Assembly: GCA_913055845.1 (NCBI GenBank)
Contig: CAJXKO010000011.1
Location: 1 to 48,686 of the forward strand
Length of the DNA stretch: 48,686 bases
Reading direction: 5' to 3'
From: an uncultured Bacteroidota bacterium
Lineage (GTDB): Bacteria > Bacteroidota > Rhodothermia > Rhodothermales > Salinibacteraceae
Shown: one piece after another, positions 35,556-44,717 of the stretch
Numbering within the stretch: position 1 is the stretch's first letter
Layout: the number at the start of each line of letters is the position of its first letter
Translations under genes and position numbers: made by a program
The notes under the pieces: generated by a model
The model's database searches: none
What the model was told of the DNA's origin: nothing
The model's input: only the letters and a program-made list of their open reading frames with translations

Positions 35556-36239
35556 ATGCCCCGCACGCTGATTTTCTCGCTGGCCATCATGGTTGGGATC
35601 GGGGGAGGGCCCCCGGTCGGACAGGCCCAATCGTCCGATACGGCTGTGCCGGTTGCCCGCATCAAGTACGATGGCGGCGGCGACTGGTACAGCGACGAAA
35701 AATCGCTCACGGAACTGTTTGCCTTCGCGCGCCAGCACACGCTCCTCGACCTGGGCCCGTCGGAGGATGTCGTGGAGTTGACGACCGATAAGCTCTTTTC
35801 GTACCCGTACCTTTACCTCACCGGCCACGGCAACGTCACCTTCTCCGCCACGGAGGCCGAGCGCCTGCGCCGATACCTCCAGCGGGGCGGGTTTCTGCAC
35901 GTTGACGACAACTATGGCCTCGAAGAACACATCCGCGCTGAGCTGAAAACGGTCTTCCCCAACAAGAAGCTCATAGAGGTGCCGTTCGATCACCCCATCT
36001 ACCACATTCAGTATGACTTCCCGAACGGGCTGCCCGCGATCCACGAGCACGATCCCGAGGAGGCCCCAAAAGGGTACGGTATTTTCGACGATTCGGGCCG
36101 GCTCATGGTGTTTCTCTCCGTCGAGAGTGATCTGGGCGACGGGTGGGAGCCGGCGTCGGTCCACGACAACCCGCCGGAAAAACGCCGGGCGGCCCTGCGG
36201 ATGGGCACCAACCTCCTAACCTACGCCCTGACGCACTGA
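35556..36239 (+). CDS. DUF4159 exported protein
   Basis: This protein has 227 residues from the ATG at 35556 (MPRTLIFSLAIMVGIGG), with a Sec signal peptide ending near GQAQ. DUF4159 signature segments are GGDWYSDEKSLTELF, YLYLTGHGNVTFSATEAE, LRRYLQRGGFLHVDDNYG and PFDHPIYHIQYDF. The domain resembles the glutamine-amidotransferase/ThuA flavodoxin-like fold without an obvious catalytic Cys, and often accompanies membrane proteins of the BatA/VWA type. None of those are next to it here. The exact function is unknown. It is 74 nt upstream of the DUF4359 gene, a plausible second cistron. Confidence 0.88.
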   Translation: MPRTLIFSLAIMVGIGGGPPVGQAQSSDTAVPVARIKYDGGGDWYSDEKSLTELFAFARQHTLLDLGPSEDVVELTTDKLFSYPYLYLTGHGNVTFSATEAERLRRYLQRGGFLHVDDNYGLEEHIRAELKTVFPNKKLIEVPFDHPIYHIQYDFPNGLPAIHEHDPEEAPKGYGIFDDSGRLMVFLSVESDLGDGWEPASVHDNPPEKRRAALRMGTNLLTYALTH

Positions 36240-36312
36240 GGAGGCACGGGGGCTCCGCGGCGCCGACGGGGCCCCTCCGACGCTATACGTTTCGACGCAC
36301 GTACGAACCGGC

Positions 36313-36645
36313 ATGAAAAAGCTTGCAGCGCTCGCGGTGATTGGGGCTGCGCTCTTGATTGTGACCAACCCCGGAATGGACGACTTTCAGGGATTTGTGC
36401 GCACCTACGCGGCGGACCGAATCCAGCGCGAGATGGGCGGCGGGCCGCTGTCGGACCTTCTGAGTGGGGCCGGCGGCGAGTTGCTGGCGGGGAATGTGTC
36501 GGAAATTGCGGAGCGGGAGTCCTACGTTGTGTGCAGCCTCTACACGCTGGACCTGGATGGCGACGGCCGCCCCAACGGGCAGGCGCTCGGGGTGGCCGGG
36601 CAGTTCATCGTGCTCAATGAGTTTACGAGCGAGGATGGGGGATAG
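36313..36645 (+). CDS. DUF4359-like small membrane-anchored protein
   Basis: This 110-residue protein starts MKKLAALAVIGAALLIVTNP, giving one N-terminal hydrophobic segment followed by GMDDFQGFVRTYAADRIQ and the C-terminal part ESYVVCSLYTLDLDGDGRPN and QALGVAGQFIVLNEF. The TNP plus D/N-x-x-Y/F layout is that of DUF4359. A DxDGDG motif at the C-terminal side resembles a calcium-binding loop, although it is short for a dockerin/EF hand. Its role is unknown. It follows the DUF4159 gene on the same strand and lies 162 nt upstream of glyA. Confidence 0.75.
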   Translation: MKKLAALAVIGAALLIVTNPGMDDFQGFVRTYAADRIQREMGGGPLSDLLSGAGGELLAGNVSEIAERESYVVCSLYTLDLDGDGRPNGQALGVAGQFIVLNEFTSEDGG

Positions 36646-36807
36646 GTGCGTCTTTGACGAAGCAGAAAACAGAGCCCCACCCGCTCCCACGGGTATTCAC
36701 GTTGTCCGGCCGCCTTCCTACATTGCAACGTGACCATCACAGCGTGACGGGATTGCCCCGCCCGATTGCCCCTTCGTTCCCCTCGTGTTCATAGCCAACG
36801 CCCCCCA

Positions 36808-38106
36808 ATGAGTGCGCTTCGCAGCCAAGACCCCGAGATTTACGACGTCATTCAGAAGGAGGTGCAGCGCCAAAACGATGGCCTGGAGCTCATTGCCTCC
36901 GAAAACTTTGCCTCTCGCGCCGTGATGGAGGCGATGGGCTCGGCCCTCACCAACAAATACGCCGAGGGGCTGCCGGGGAAGCGCTACTACGGCGGGTGCA
37001 AATTCGTGGACCAGGCCGAAGAACTGGCCCGCGACCGGGCGATGGAGCTCTACGATTGCGACTGGGTGAACGTGCAGCCCCACGCCGGGGCGCAGGCCAA
37101 CAGCGCGGTCTACCTGACCTGCCTGGAGCCGGGGGATACCTTCCTGGGGCTCGATCTGTCGCACGGCGGGCACCTCACGCACGGCTCGCCCGTCAATTTC
37201 TCCGGCATCCTCTACAACGCCGAGTATTACGGGGTGGAGAAAGACACGGGGCGCATCGACATGAACAAGGTGCGCGACCGAGCAAAGGAAGTGCAGCCCA
37301 AGATGATCTCGATCGGGGCCAGCGCCTACCCGCGCGACTTCGACTATGCGGCGTTCCGCGACATTGCCGATGAGGTGGGCGCCCTGCTCTGGATGGACAT
37401 GGCCCACACGGCCGGGCTCATCGCGGGGGATGTGCTCAATGATCCGATGCCGCACACCCACGTGGTGACCACCACCACCCACAAGACGCTCCGTGGCCCC
37501 CGTGGCGGCATGATCCTGATTGGAGACGACTACGAAAACCCCTTCGGCAAGACGGCACGCAAGAGCGGTCGCACGAAGCAAATGAGCGAGCTGCTCGACT
37601 CGGCGGTCTTCCCCGGCACACAGGGCGGCCCGCTGATGCACGTCATCGCGGCGAAGGCCGTGGCGTTTAAGGAGGCCCTCCAGCCCGACTTCAAAGACTA
37701 CGCGCAGCGGATCGTGGACAATGCGAAGGCGATGGGCGCGGCCCTCAGGGAGAGGGGCTACGACCTCGTCTCCGGCGGAACGGACAATCACCTCGTGCTC
37801 ATTGATCTGCGCAACAAGGGACTTACCGGCAAGACGGCCGAGCAGGCGCTCGAAGCGGCGGGCATTACGGCCAACAAGAACATGGTGCCGTTCGACGACA
37901 AGAGCCCATTCGTCACGAGTGGTCTGCGGCTGGGCACGCCGGCCATGACCACACGCGGCTTCGGCCCGGACGAGTTTGGGCGGGTGGCCGAGCTGATTGA
38001 TCGGGTGCTGCAGACCCCGGAGGACGAAGACGTCCACGCGGTCGTGGAGGACGAGGTGCAGGCCCTCTGCGACCAGTTCCCGCTTTACGACTTTGTCGTG
38101 GCGTAA
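36808..38106 (+). CDS. glyA: Serine hydroxymethyltransferase
   Basis: This protein has 432 residues from the ATG at 36808 ([20 protein letters not shown]). It interconverts serine and glycine with tetrahydrofolate, using pyridoxal phosphate. The PLP-binding lysine is Lys226 in [14 protein letters not shown]. The SENF segment, [26 protein letters not shown] and the [10 protein letters not shown] loop are all conserved. The length is normal. It is probably monocistronic or the first gene of the plus-strand run through 41500. Its folate link fits with folB elsewhere in the window, but the genes are far apart. Confidence 0.98.
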   Translation: MSALRSQDPEIYDVIQKEVQRQNDGLELIASENFASRAVMEAMGSALTNKYAEGLPGKRYYGGCKFVDQAEELARDRAMELYDCDWVNVQPHAGAQANSAVYLTCLEPGDTFLGLDLSHGGHLTHGSPVNFSGILYNAEYYGVEKDTGRIDMNKVRDRAKEVQPKMISIGASAYPRDFDYAAFRDIADEVGALLWMDMAHTAGLIAGDVLNDPMPHTHVVTTTTHKTLRGPRGGMILIGDDYENPFGKTARKSGRTKQMSELLDSAVFPGTQGGPLMHVIAAKAVAFKEALQPDFKDYAQRIVDNAKAMGAALRERGYDLVSGGTDNHLVLIDLRNKGLTGKTAEQALEAAGITANKNMVPFDDKSPFVTSGLRLGTPAMTTRGFGPDEFGRVAELIDRVLQTPEDEDVHAVVEDEVQALCDQFPLYDFVVA

Positions 38107-38200
38107 ACGGGAACGCATCCGCGGATCTGGCGGTTGACAAGGCGCCACTGAGTGCCTCCTGCTCGCCCACTCTGCTCACCCTCGACTTTTGTGCGACCTC

Positions 38201-38809
38201 ATGCCGTCTATGGACCGCGGTACGTTCAGCTCCTCGTCTCGGGCCGAGCTCGTTGAGATCGGCCGGCGGCTCTACGAGCGGGCCCTCGTGCGCCGCGAGG
38301 ACGAGCTGATTACCGACCCGCGGGGCCAGCCCATCGGGTGGCTCCTCGATACGCGTGTGCCCACGCTGGACGGCCAGCTGTTTACGGAGGTGGGCACCGT
38401 GCTGGCCGAGCGCCTGCGCGAGCGGGACCGATCCCAGGTCGTAGGGTACGGCTTCGGCGCCCATCCTCTCGTCTGCAGCGTGCTGGCCGTGAGCGAGGGC
38501 GACGAATTTAAGGGGGGGCTTATCCGCGAGGAACGAAAGGAGCACGGGCGACGCCGGCTCGTGGAGGGCCCGGTGGATCCGGACGAGCCCGTCGTGCTGA
38601 TCGACGACATCATCAACAGTGGCCGCAGTGCCTCCGAGGCCCTCACGCTCCTGCGCGGGGCCGATTTTGCGGTCGACGGCCTGCTCACCCTGTTCAACTT
38701 CACGTGGAGCAGCGGGCAGTCGCGCATCGAGGCGGAGGGGTTGTGGGTCGACTCACTGCTTGACCTCAACCTTCAAGACGGGGCCAGCAGCAGTTCAGAC
38801 AGCGTGTAG
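38201..38809 (+). CDS. Orotate-phosphoribosyltransferase-like type I PRTase
   Basis: This protein has 202 residues from the ATG at 38201 (MPSMDRGTFSSSSRAEL); a nearby ATG at 38210 is possible, and a TTG at 38189 is less likely. The PRPP-binding loop VVLIDDIINSGRSASEAL (residues 131-148) is canonical for type I phosphoribosyltransferases. The N-terminal part (ALVRREDELITDPRGQPIGWLLDTR) has the strand pattern of PyrE homologues, though I do not see the full PyrE substrate loop. It could be OPRTase or a related purine/pyrimidine PRTase. It lies between glyA and tatC on the same strand. Confidence 0.85.
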   Translation: MPSMDRGTFSSSSRAELVEIGRRLYERALVRREDELITDPRGQPIGWLLDTRVPTLDGQLFTEVGTVLAERLRERDRSQVVGYGFGAHPLVCSVLAVSEGDEFKGGLIREERKEHGRRRLVEGPVDPDEPVVLIDDIINSGRSASEALTLLRGADFAVDGLLTLFNFTWSSGQSRIEAEGLWVDSLLDLNLQDGASSSSDSV

Positions 38810-38910
38810 GGCCTCGAGGCGGCCGCGTTTTGCGTTGCGGATTGGGGGGGACGGACGCCGCGGGGCCGGAGACCACCGATCCCGTCCTACTGCATCACAG
38901 TCGTAGTTGT

Positions 38911-39771
38911 ATGCCGGAGGTGCCATCCTCACAGACAGATACGCCCGCAGGGGTGCAGGGCGACGGGGCGCCCAGCGACGGCGCAGCCCCCGACGAGCAA
39001 GGGGTCATGCCGTTTCTCGCCCACCTCGAAGAACTGCGGTGGACCCTGATCAAGGCCGGCGCCGGGGTGCTCGTGGCCATCGCGGCCTGCTCGTTTTTCA
39101 GCGAGTGGATCGTGGATCGCGTCCTCATCGGGCCCACGCGGCCGGATTTCTTTATGTACCGCGTGTTGGGGTTGGAGCCGGAGTCCTTGGAGCTGCTCAA
39201 CCGCACCATCACTGGCCAGTTTTTTGCGGACATCGGCACCATCATCATCGTGGGGATGATCGCGGGGTCCCCGGTGGTGGTGTACTACCTGTGGAAATTT
39301 ATCGAGCCGGCCCTCTACCCGAATGAGAAGAAGGGGATGCGCTTCTCGGCGGTCTTCGCCACGTTTTTCTTCCTACTGGGCGTGGCCTTCGGGTATCTCA
39401 TCCTTACCCCCCTGGCCCTTCAGTTTTTTGCGCAGTACACGCTCTCCGAGCAGATCATCAACCAGTTCGACATCATGACGTACTTCAGCATGGTGGCGTT
39501 CTGGGCGTTGGGCACAGGGCTGCTGTTTGAGTTGCCCGTGGTGGTGTACTTCCTGGCCAAGGTGGGCATCCTAACGCCCGAGGCCATGCGTACCTACCGC
39601 AAGTACGCCCTCATCGTGGTGCTCGGCGTGGCGGCCTTCCTGACGCCGCCGGACCCGATCTCGCAAATCATCGTGGCCCTGCCGCTGCTGGGGCTGTACG
39701 AGCTGTCGATCTACGTGGCCAAGTGGGTCTCGCGGCGTCGAGCACAGGAGCTGGGCATGGCGGACGAGTAG
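38911..39771 (+). CDS. tatC: Sec-independent (twin-arginine) translocase subunit TatC
   Basis: This protein has 286 residues from the ATG at 38911. After a polar N-terminal extension of about 30 residues, it carries MPFLAHLEELRWTLIKAG (the conserved first cytoplasmic/TM1 motif), then the periplasmic loop and the helix motif GSPVVVYYLWKFIEPALYPNEKK, with six membrane helices overall. The YLILTPLALQFF and LTPEAMRTYRKYALI segments are TatC signatures. It exports folded, often cofactor-bearing proteins. No tatA or tatB lies in the window, so the partner must be encoded elsewhere. It is 71 nt upstream of the CtpA-type protease gene. Confidence 0.96.
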   Translation: MPEVPSSQTDTPAGVQGDGAPSDGAAPDEQGVMPFLAHLEELRWTLIKAGAGVLVAIAACSFFSEWIVDRVLIGPTRPDFFMYRVLGLEPESLELLNRTITGQFFADIGTIIIVGMIAGSPVVVYYLWKFIEPALYPNEKKGMRFSAVFATFFFLLGVAFGYLILTPLALQFFAQYTLSEQIINQFDIMTYFSMVAFWALGTGLLFELPVVVYFLAKVGILTPEAMRTYRKYALIVVLGVAAFLTPPDPISQIIVALPLLGLYELSIYVAKWVSRRRAQELGMADE

Positions 39772-39841
39772 GTCGCTGCGCCGAGCCGCGGGGCCCGCCC
39801 GTGGTTTCCGCTGGACTCCACCTTGCTACCGATTGGAGGGC

Positions 39842-41500
39842 ATGGACAACACACGCACAACATCGACGCTCGTGGCGCTCTCCGTGGCCATCTCCCTGAC
39901 TGCGGGTGTGATCGTCGGCATCGCGGCACCGGACGACGACCTGTTCGAGTTGCGGAAGAACCTGCGGATCTTTGGGGCGGTCTACGAGAAGGTGGTCACG
40001 GGCTATGTGGAGCCCGTAGATCCCGGCCACCTGATGCGGGTGGGGGTCGACGCCATGCTGAGCGAGCTCGATCCCTACACCGCGTTTCTGGGAGAGTCGG
40101 AGAACGCACGCATCGACATCATTACGGAAGGGCAGTACGGGGGCGTGGGGCTGGAGGTGGAACGGCGCGGCGGGCAGATTACGGTCGTCGCTCCTGTGGC
40201 GGGGGGCACTGGCTACAAGCAAGGGGTGCGCACCGGCGATATCATTACGACGGTGGCCGGCCAGCCTACGACTGAGCTATCGCTGGAGGACGTAGAGACA
40301 CTGCTGCGGGGCGAACCGGGCACCACCGTCCAAATCACTGTGACGCGGGCCGGCACCCCGGCCCCCCTGACGTTTACCCTCACCCGCTCGCGGGTGGAGC
40401 TCCCGGCCGTCACGTATCGGGGTCGTGTGGGGCCCGACGACCAGTTCGGGTACATCCAAGTCGACCGTTTTACCCGCGACGCGCCCGACGCCGTGGAGGC
40501 GGCCCTGACCGAACTCCACGACGCGGCGCCCCTGCAGGGCGTCGTGCTCGATCTGCGCGACAATCCGGGCGGTCTGCTCCGGGCTGCCGTTGGGGTCACG
40601 GAACTGTTCGTGCCGCGGGGCACCGTGATCGTGTCGACCCGCGGGCGGCAGGACAGCGTGCGCAATGCGTACCGGAGCGACCGGGTCCCCTTGCTGCCCG
40701 ACGTGCCAGTGGTCCTCCTCGTGAACGGCCAGAGCGCTTCGGCGAGCGAAATTGTGGCGGGGGCCCTCCAGGACCATGATCGGGGCGTGGTGCTGGGGAC
40801 CACGACCTACGGCAAGGGGCTCGTCCAGAACATGCGCTCGCTCCCCCACAATACGGCCCTCAAGCTTACGACGGCCCAGTACTATACGCCAAGCGGCCGC
40901 ACCATTCAGGCGCTGGATCCTGTGACGAGCGATAGCGGGGCCGCATCGCCGGGACGCTCCCACGAAACATCGGCCGGGCGCATCGTACGGGATGGCGACG
41001 GCATTCGGCCCGACGTGCGCGTGCCGGCTCCTGCCCCCAGCGCCCTGGAGCAGGCACTTACCCGGCGGGCCGCTTTCTTCCGCTACGCCAACCACTACGC
41101 CGCCACCCACGACACACTCGCCACTGCGTTTGCGATTTCCGACGCCGACCTGACAGCGTTCCGGGAGTGGCTCGATCAGGAGGGCCTCCAGTACCCCACC
41201 CGTGCGGAGCAGATGCTCGACTCCTTGCGGGCACAGATCGAGGCCCACGGGTACGAGGACGCCCAGGAGGAGGCCACTGCGCTGGCCGGGGCCCTGCGCA
41301 AGGCCAAGGCGACGGCGTTCGAGCGCCACGCCGCGGACTTGAAGCAGCGTCTGGAGCGCGAGATTTTGACCCGCTACGTGAGCAGTAGTCAACGAACAGC
41401 GGCGTTTCTCCCGGCGGACGTGCAGGTGGCGGCGGCGACGGACTTGCTCCGGGACGCGGACCGGTACGACCGCGTTTTGACGCCGGCGGACGAGCGGTAG
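39842..41500 (+). CDS. S41-family C-terminal processing protease (CtpA/Prc type)
   Basis: This protein has 552 residues from the ATG at 39842 (MDNTRTTSTLVALSVAISLTAG), with a signal anchor. A PDZ domain lies at about residues 95-185 (QYGGVGLEVERRGGQITVVAPV), followed by the protease fold with VLDLRDNPGGLL, the active-site region NGQSASASEIVAGAL (about 296-310) and GTTTYGKGLVQ (Lys about 325), the Ser/Lys pair of the family. The C-terminal 150 residues are helical, as in other Bacteroidota CtpA proteases. It probably trims periplasmic or outer-membrane proteins. A TTG start upstream (39833) is less likely. It follows tatC by 70 nt. Confidence 0.93.
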   Translation: MDNTRTTSTLVALSVAISLTAGVIVGIAAPDDDLFELRKNLRIFGAVYEKVVTGYVEPVDPGHLMRVGVDAMLSELDPYTAFLGESENARIDIITEGQYGGVGLEVERRGGQITVVAPVAGGTGYKQGVRTGDIITTVAGQPTTELSLEDVETLLRGEPGTTVQITVTRAGTPAPLTFTLTRSRVELPAVTYRGRVGPDDQFGYIQVDRFTRDAPDAVEAALTELHDAAPLQGVVLDLRDNPGGLLRAAVGVTELFVPRGTVIVSTRGRQDSVRNAYRSDRVPLLPDVPVVLLVNGQSASASEIVAGALQDHDRGVVLGTTTYGKGLVQNMRSLPHNTALKLTTAQYYTPSGRTIQALDPVTSDSGAASPGRSHETSAGRIVRDGDGIRPDVRVPAPAPSALEQALTRRAAFFRYANHYAATHDTLATAFAISDADLTAFREWLDQEGLQYPTRAEQMLDSLRAQIEAHGYEDAQEEATALAGALRKAKATAFERHAADLKQRLEREILTRYVSSSQRTAAFLPADVQVAAATDLLRDADRYDRVLTPADER

Positions 41501-41540
41501 CAGGAAGGCACGTGGTGATTGACGCTCGACAAGCGACGCA

Positions 41541-42380
41541 ATGACGATCGGTCAGGCCATTTTGCTGGGCGTCGCGGGACTCGGCGCGGGCATCATCGCC
41601 GGGCTTGTGGGGGTGGGGGGTGGCGTCATTTTTACACCGGTCCTGTTTGTGGCCTACGGCGTCCTCGACGTGCCGGCGGATGTGCGCACGCCGTTGACGG
41701 TGGGCACGGGACTCTTCTGCACGGGCCTGGCGGCGGGGGCGAGTGCCCTCCATCACGCCCGGCGCGGGGCCGTGGACGGACGCCTGGCCCTGGGGGTTGG
41801 AGGGGCGAGCGCGGCGGCCGTGGGCCTCGTGTCCCGATTCGTCGTCATACAGCCATGGTACAGTGCGGCCCTCTTCCAGGTGCTGTTCGCCGCGGTGCTG
41901 CTCGTGGTCGTGGTCCGTATGGTGCGGGGGCCCGTTCCCGAGACTGCCCCTGCCGGCCCGAACAGGCGGGCACCGTGGGGGATCGGGCTGGGCACTGGCA
42001 CGGCCGCGGGCACGGTGGCGGCCGCCGTGGGGGTAGGGGGCGGCGTGGTCCTGGTGCCGGCGTACCACCGCGGGCTGCGTCTGCCCATGCACCGCGCCGT
42101 CGGCACGTCCAGCGCCACCATCGTCTGTATCGCGGCCCTCAGCACCATCGCGTACACGTGGTGGGGGCACGGGGTGGCCGGGCGCCCGGGCCTCGCCCTC
42201 GGCTACGTCGACATTGGCACCGGCCTCTTGCTCGCCGGTCCTGCCGTCGTGGGGGCGCAGGGCGGCGCCGCTCTGGCGCACCGCATCGACACGACGAAGC
42301 TGCGCTGGGGCTTTGCGGCGCTCGCGCTCGTCGTGGCGGGACGGCTGGTGTGGGGCGCCCTCTCGGGCCTTGCGGGCTAG
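41541..42380 (+). CDS. TauE/SafE-family membrane permease
   Basis: This 279-residue all-membrane protein has about eight helices. Duplicated Gly-rich motifs lie at the start of each half: GLVGVGGGVIFTPVL (about residues 22-36) and AAAVGVGGGVVLVPAY (about 160-175). This internal duplication is typical of TauE/SafE (sulfite/organosulfonate or small-anion exporters). No direct sulfur-metabolism gene is beside it. It is separated from the CtpA gene by 40 nt on the same strand and is followed by a methyltransferase gene 52 nt later. The substrate cannot be assigned. Confidence 0.92.
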   Translation: MTIGQAILLGVAGLGAGIIAGLVGVGGGVIFTPVLFVAYGVLDVPADVRTPLTVGTGLFCTGLAAGASALHHARRGAVDGRLALGVGGASAAAVGLVSRFVVIQPWYSAALFQVLFAAVLLVVVVRMVRGPVPETAPAGPNRRAPWGIGLGTGTAAGTVAAAVGVGGGVVLVPAYHRGLRLPMHRAVGTSSATIVCIAALSTIAYTWWGHGVAGRPGLALGYVDIGTGLLLAGPAVVGAQGGAALAHRIDTTKLRWGFAALALVVAGRLVWGALSGLAG

Positions 42381-42432
42381 CGCCGAATTCGAGTTCTTCC
42401 TCTCGATCCGCATCCATACGCTCTTCCTGGAT

Positions 42433-43044
42433 ATGTCCCTCTACCAGCGCTTTTTTGCCCACACCCTTGCCTGGGGCGACGCGGCTCAGCACCGCATCTA
42501 CGGAGACCGCAAACGGCGCCTCTTCACGGGCCTGGAGGGGACGGTCGTTGAGATTGGGCCGGGGACGGGCGTGAACCTGCCGTACCTGCCGGATGAACTC
42601 CGCTGGATTGGGTTGGAGCCGAACCCGCACCTGCACGACTACATCCGGGAGCGGCTGGCCGGCCGTGCCCTCGACGCCGCGCTTCGCACCGATCCGGCGC
42701 AGGACACCGGCCTGCCGGACGAGAGCGTGGACGTCGTCATAAGCACGCTCGTCCTCTGCTCCGTCCCCGATGTGTCGGCAGCACTAACCGAGCTGCGGCG
42801 CATCCTACGGCCGGGGGGACGGCTCCTCTTTATCGAGCACGTGGCGGCCGAACGCCACACCCCCCTCTGCTGGTTTCAGCACGGGATTCGCCCCCTCTGG
42901 AAGGCCGTGGCCGACGGCTGCCATCCGGATCGGGACACGGGGGCGCTGCTCCAACAAGCCGGCTTTGCGTCGGTCGAGATCGAGCGCTTCAGTATCGGCG
43001 TGCCGCCCGTGTCGCCGCACATCATGGGGACGGCCACAAAGTGA
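42433..43044 (+). CDS. Class I SAM-dependent methyltransferase
   Basis: This protein has 203 residues from the ATG at 42433 (MSLYQRFFAHTLAWGDAAQH). SAM-binding motif I is VVEIGPGTGVNLPYL. The acidic end of strand 2 (IGLEPNPHLHDYIRER) and motif IV/V region (VDVVISTLVLCSVPD, then LRRILRPGGRLLFIEHV) are clear. It resembles small UbiE/phosphatidylethanolamine-type methyltransferases (PmtA-like), but the acceptor is not recognisable. It lies 52 nt after the TauE gene on the same strand and is convergent with the frameshifted ArsN2-like gene. The C-terminal GGRLLFIEHV is characteristic. Confidence 0.9.
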   Translation: MSLYQRFFAHTLAWGDAAQHRIYGDRKRRLFTGLEGTVVEIGPGTGVNLPYLPDELRWIGLEPNPHLHDYIRERLAGRALDAALRTDPAQDTGLPDESVDVVISTLVLCSVPDVSAALTELRRILRPGGRLLFIEHVAAERHTPLCWFQHGIRPLWKAVADGCHPDRDTGALLQQAGFASVEIERFSIGVPPVSPHIMGTATK

Positions 43045-43059
43045 GGAGGAGGCGCCGAC

Positions 43060-43496
43060 TCACGGAGTCTCTTCAACGCCCTCGTCGAGGGGCTTTCTCC
43101 TGCAGGTTGTGTTCGCCGGGCAGAGTCGGACGACTTCCTCGGGGGCTGGAGGGCCGGAGGCAGGGTGCGGTGGTAGCCGCGCCATGAAAAGTAGTCTGCC
43201 GCCGTGGTCGTGAGCAGGTAGAGCGTGTGGAGGTCCCTCTGCCGGACGTACTGCTCGATGGTCTCTGTGAGGCGGTGGCCCAAGCCCTCGTGTCGGTGGC
43301 CGGAGGCGACCACCAGTGACCGCAGCAGTGCGACCGAGGCCGCAGGCTCGAGCCCCACGACGCCGATCGGTATCTCGTCCGCCGGCGCCACGACGAAGTG
43401 CTCCAGGGAGGCAACTGAAAGATCGGTGTGGAGCAGGTTGCACGCAGCGAGCAGTTCTCGAATCGCATCGAGGTCTTGGGGCGCCTCGGGTTGAAT
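43060..43496 (-). pseudogene. ArsN2-like GNAT acetyltransferase, frameshifted and lacking a clear start
   Basis: One frame reads PEAPQDLDAIRELLAACNLL, then IPIGVVGLEPAASVALLRSLVV, GHRHEGLGHRLTETIE and LYLLTTTAADYFSWRGY, the ArsN2-type GNAT pattern. The expected C-terminus (EEVVRLCPANTTCRRKPLDE) is in another frame. The switch falls in a run of five Cs (plus-strand Gs near 43143); one extra C would restore a single frame. In addition, no ATG or GTG precedes the domain in frame before a stop near 43590. The sequence therefore looks like a decayed gene or a sequencing indel. Coordinates mark the recognisable part. It is convergent with the methyltransferase gene. Confidence 0.8.
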
Positions 43497-43615
43497 CGGT
43501 ACGGGGGGATGGAAAGGGCGAGGAGGTGAGGTCGAGGAGGCGGAACGATCGCGGAGCCCGTAAAGGTACAGAAGGCGGTGCTAATTCGAGCGTTTCTTCC
43601 TGATCCCACGGTTTA

Positions 43616-44053
43616 ATGCCCACGACCCATATTCTTGCCCGTGCAGTCATCCGAGCGGCTGACCAAGTGCTCGTTGTTCGGGCGGAGGGGCAGCCGCACA
43701 CGTTTTTGCCGGGTGGGCATCGGGAGCCCGGTGAGGGCCTCGCAGCCTGCCTGCGGCGGGAGTTGCACGAAGAGCTAGGGATGGATGCGACGGTCGGGAC
43801 CTACCTGGGGGGCGTGGAGCATCGGTGGCGGCGCAACGGCACGCGGCAGTACGAGATCAACCACTGCTTCGGGGTGGCCATGCCGTCGCTCACCGCCGAC
43901 GCGGCGCCTCCTGCCCGTGAGGAGTACCTGTCGTTTGCATGGGCCGGAGTTGACCGCCTTGACGAAGTGGAGCTAGAGCCGGCCCCGCTCCGCACCCTAC
44001 TTCCCAGGCAGGAAGAGGGGGCGACATCGTGGTGGGCCTCCACGCTGGAGTGA
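43616..44053 (+). CDS. Nudix hydrolase
   Basis: This 145-residue protein has an exact Nudix box, G34-x5-E40-x7-RE-L-x-EE-x-G (residues 34-56, GHREPGEG ... RRELHEELG). Nudix enzymes hydrolyse nucleoside diphosphates linked to other groups. The substrate is not clear: the segment GVEHRWRRNGTRQYEINHCF after the box differs from MutT and resembles the ADP-ribose/NADH-like or unclassified branch. No signal peptide is present. It is divergent from the frameshifted GNAT, with a 119-nt gap, and its stop is 20 nt before the end of the convergent PH-like gene. Confidence 0.92.
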   Translation: MPTTHILARAVIRAADQVLVVRAEGQPHTFLPGGHREPGEGLAACLRRELHEELGMDATVGTYLGGVEHRWRRNGTRQYEINHCFGVAMPSLTADAAPPAREEYLSFAWAGVDRLDEVELEPAPLRTLLPRQEEGATSWWASTLE

Positions 44054-44073
44054 GGCGTCCCGGAAGTGTCGCG

Positions 44074-44514
44074 TCAGGAGGCCGGAGAGTTCGGGCGGGC
44101 CTGGTCGAGGGCCTGCCGGAGCCGCTCGGGTTCGTCGGTCCCGATGCGGAACGTCTCGGTCGATGTCTCCACCTCGACGGCGTCCAGTCCTGAGACGTTA
44201 TAGAGCCAGCCGTGTGGCGTGCGGTGGATGCCCCAGCCGTGGAGCAGGGAGGTGCGGACCCGTGTGGCGCGCTGCACGTCGTCCAACGGAATGCGCCGCT
44301 CCCAGAATCCGGGACCGAAGTAGAACCGAAGCACATCATCCTCCACGATGACGGTGAGCGATGAGAACAGCACAGCCCCCACAGCGTGTCCCCCGGCGAT
44401 GAGGGCGCGCACCCATCCCCGGCGCTCCCGGTTCGTCCACGCAGCGAGCAGGGCAACTCCCGCCATTGCACCGGCCGTCACGTATCCGATTTGCGTATGC
44501 TTGTAGGCAGCCAT
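44074..44514 (-). CDS. Membrane protein with bacterial PH-like domain
   Basis: This protein has 146 residues from the ATG at 44514 (MAAYKHTQIGYVTAGAMAG). Two N-terminal membrane helices are joined by a short basic loop (YVTAGAMAGVALLAAW and LIAGGHAVGAVLFSSLTV). A soluble domain follows, with DDVLRFYFGPGFWERRIPLD and TPHGWLYNVSGLDAVEV, the beta-rich pattern of bacterial PH domains, and a final helix DEPERLRQALDQ. It has no assigned function. It is convergent with the Nudix gene and follows the cold-shock gene terminator. Confidence 0.75.
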   Translation of the reverse strand: MAAYKHTQIGYVTAGAMAGVALLAAWTNRERRGWVRALIAGGHAVGAVLFSSLTVIVEDDVLRFYFGPGFWERRIPLDDVQRATRVRTSLLHGWGIHRTPHGWLYNVSGLDAVEVETSTETFRIGTDEPERLRQALDQARPNSPAS

Positions 44515-44634
44515 GACGTCCTGGGGGCGTGAGGAAACAGGGGGCAGTGAAAGAGAAGACGGTTCGACTGGCCTACGGGGCAGGGGCGCCAAGGCTCCGG
44601 TCGTGCAGGCACGGCCGGCCAGAGGTCCCAACAT

Positions 44635-44668
44635 AAAAAAACGCCCGCCCCGAAAATCGGGACGGGCG
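44635..44668 (-). terminator. Intrinsic terminator of the cold-shock gene
   Basis: On the minus strand, a 12-bp GC-rich stem (arms 44657-44668 and 44642-44653, one G-T mismatch) with a 3-nt loop is followed directly by seven Ts (44641-44635). It lies about 50 nt after the cold-shock stop codon. Confidence 0.9.
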
Positions 44669-44717
44669 CGTATGTTGGATGGGAGAACCGGTCAGGATGA
44701 CCGGTTCCGCGCAGCGG

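Noticed and set aside
36718-38148. Long minus-strand open frame opposite glyA
   Set aside because: Shadow of a complete serine hydroxymethyltransferase gene.
41058-42413. Long minus-strand open frame opposite the protease and TauE genes
   Set aside because: Low-complexity Arg/Pro-rich product that spans two supported genes.
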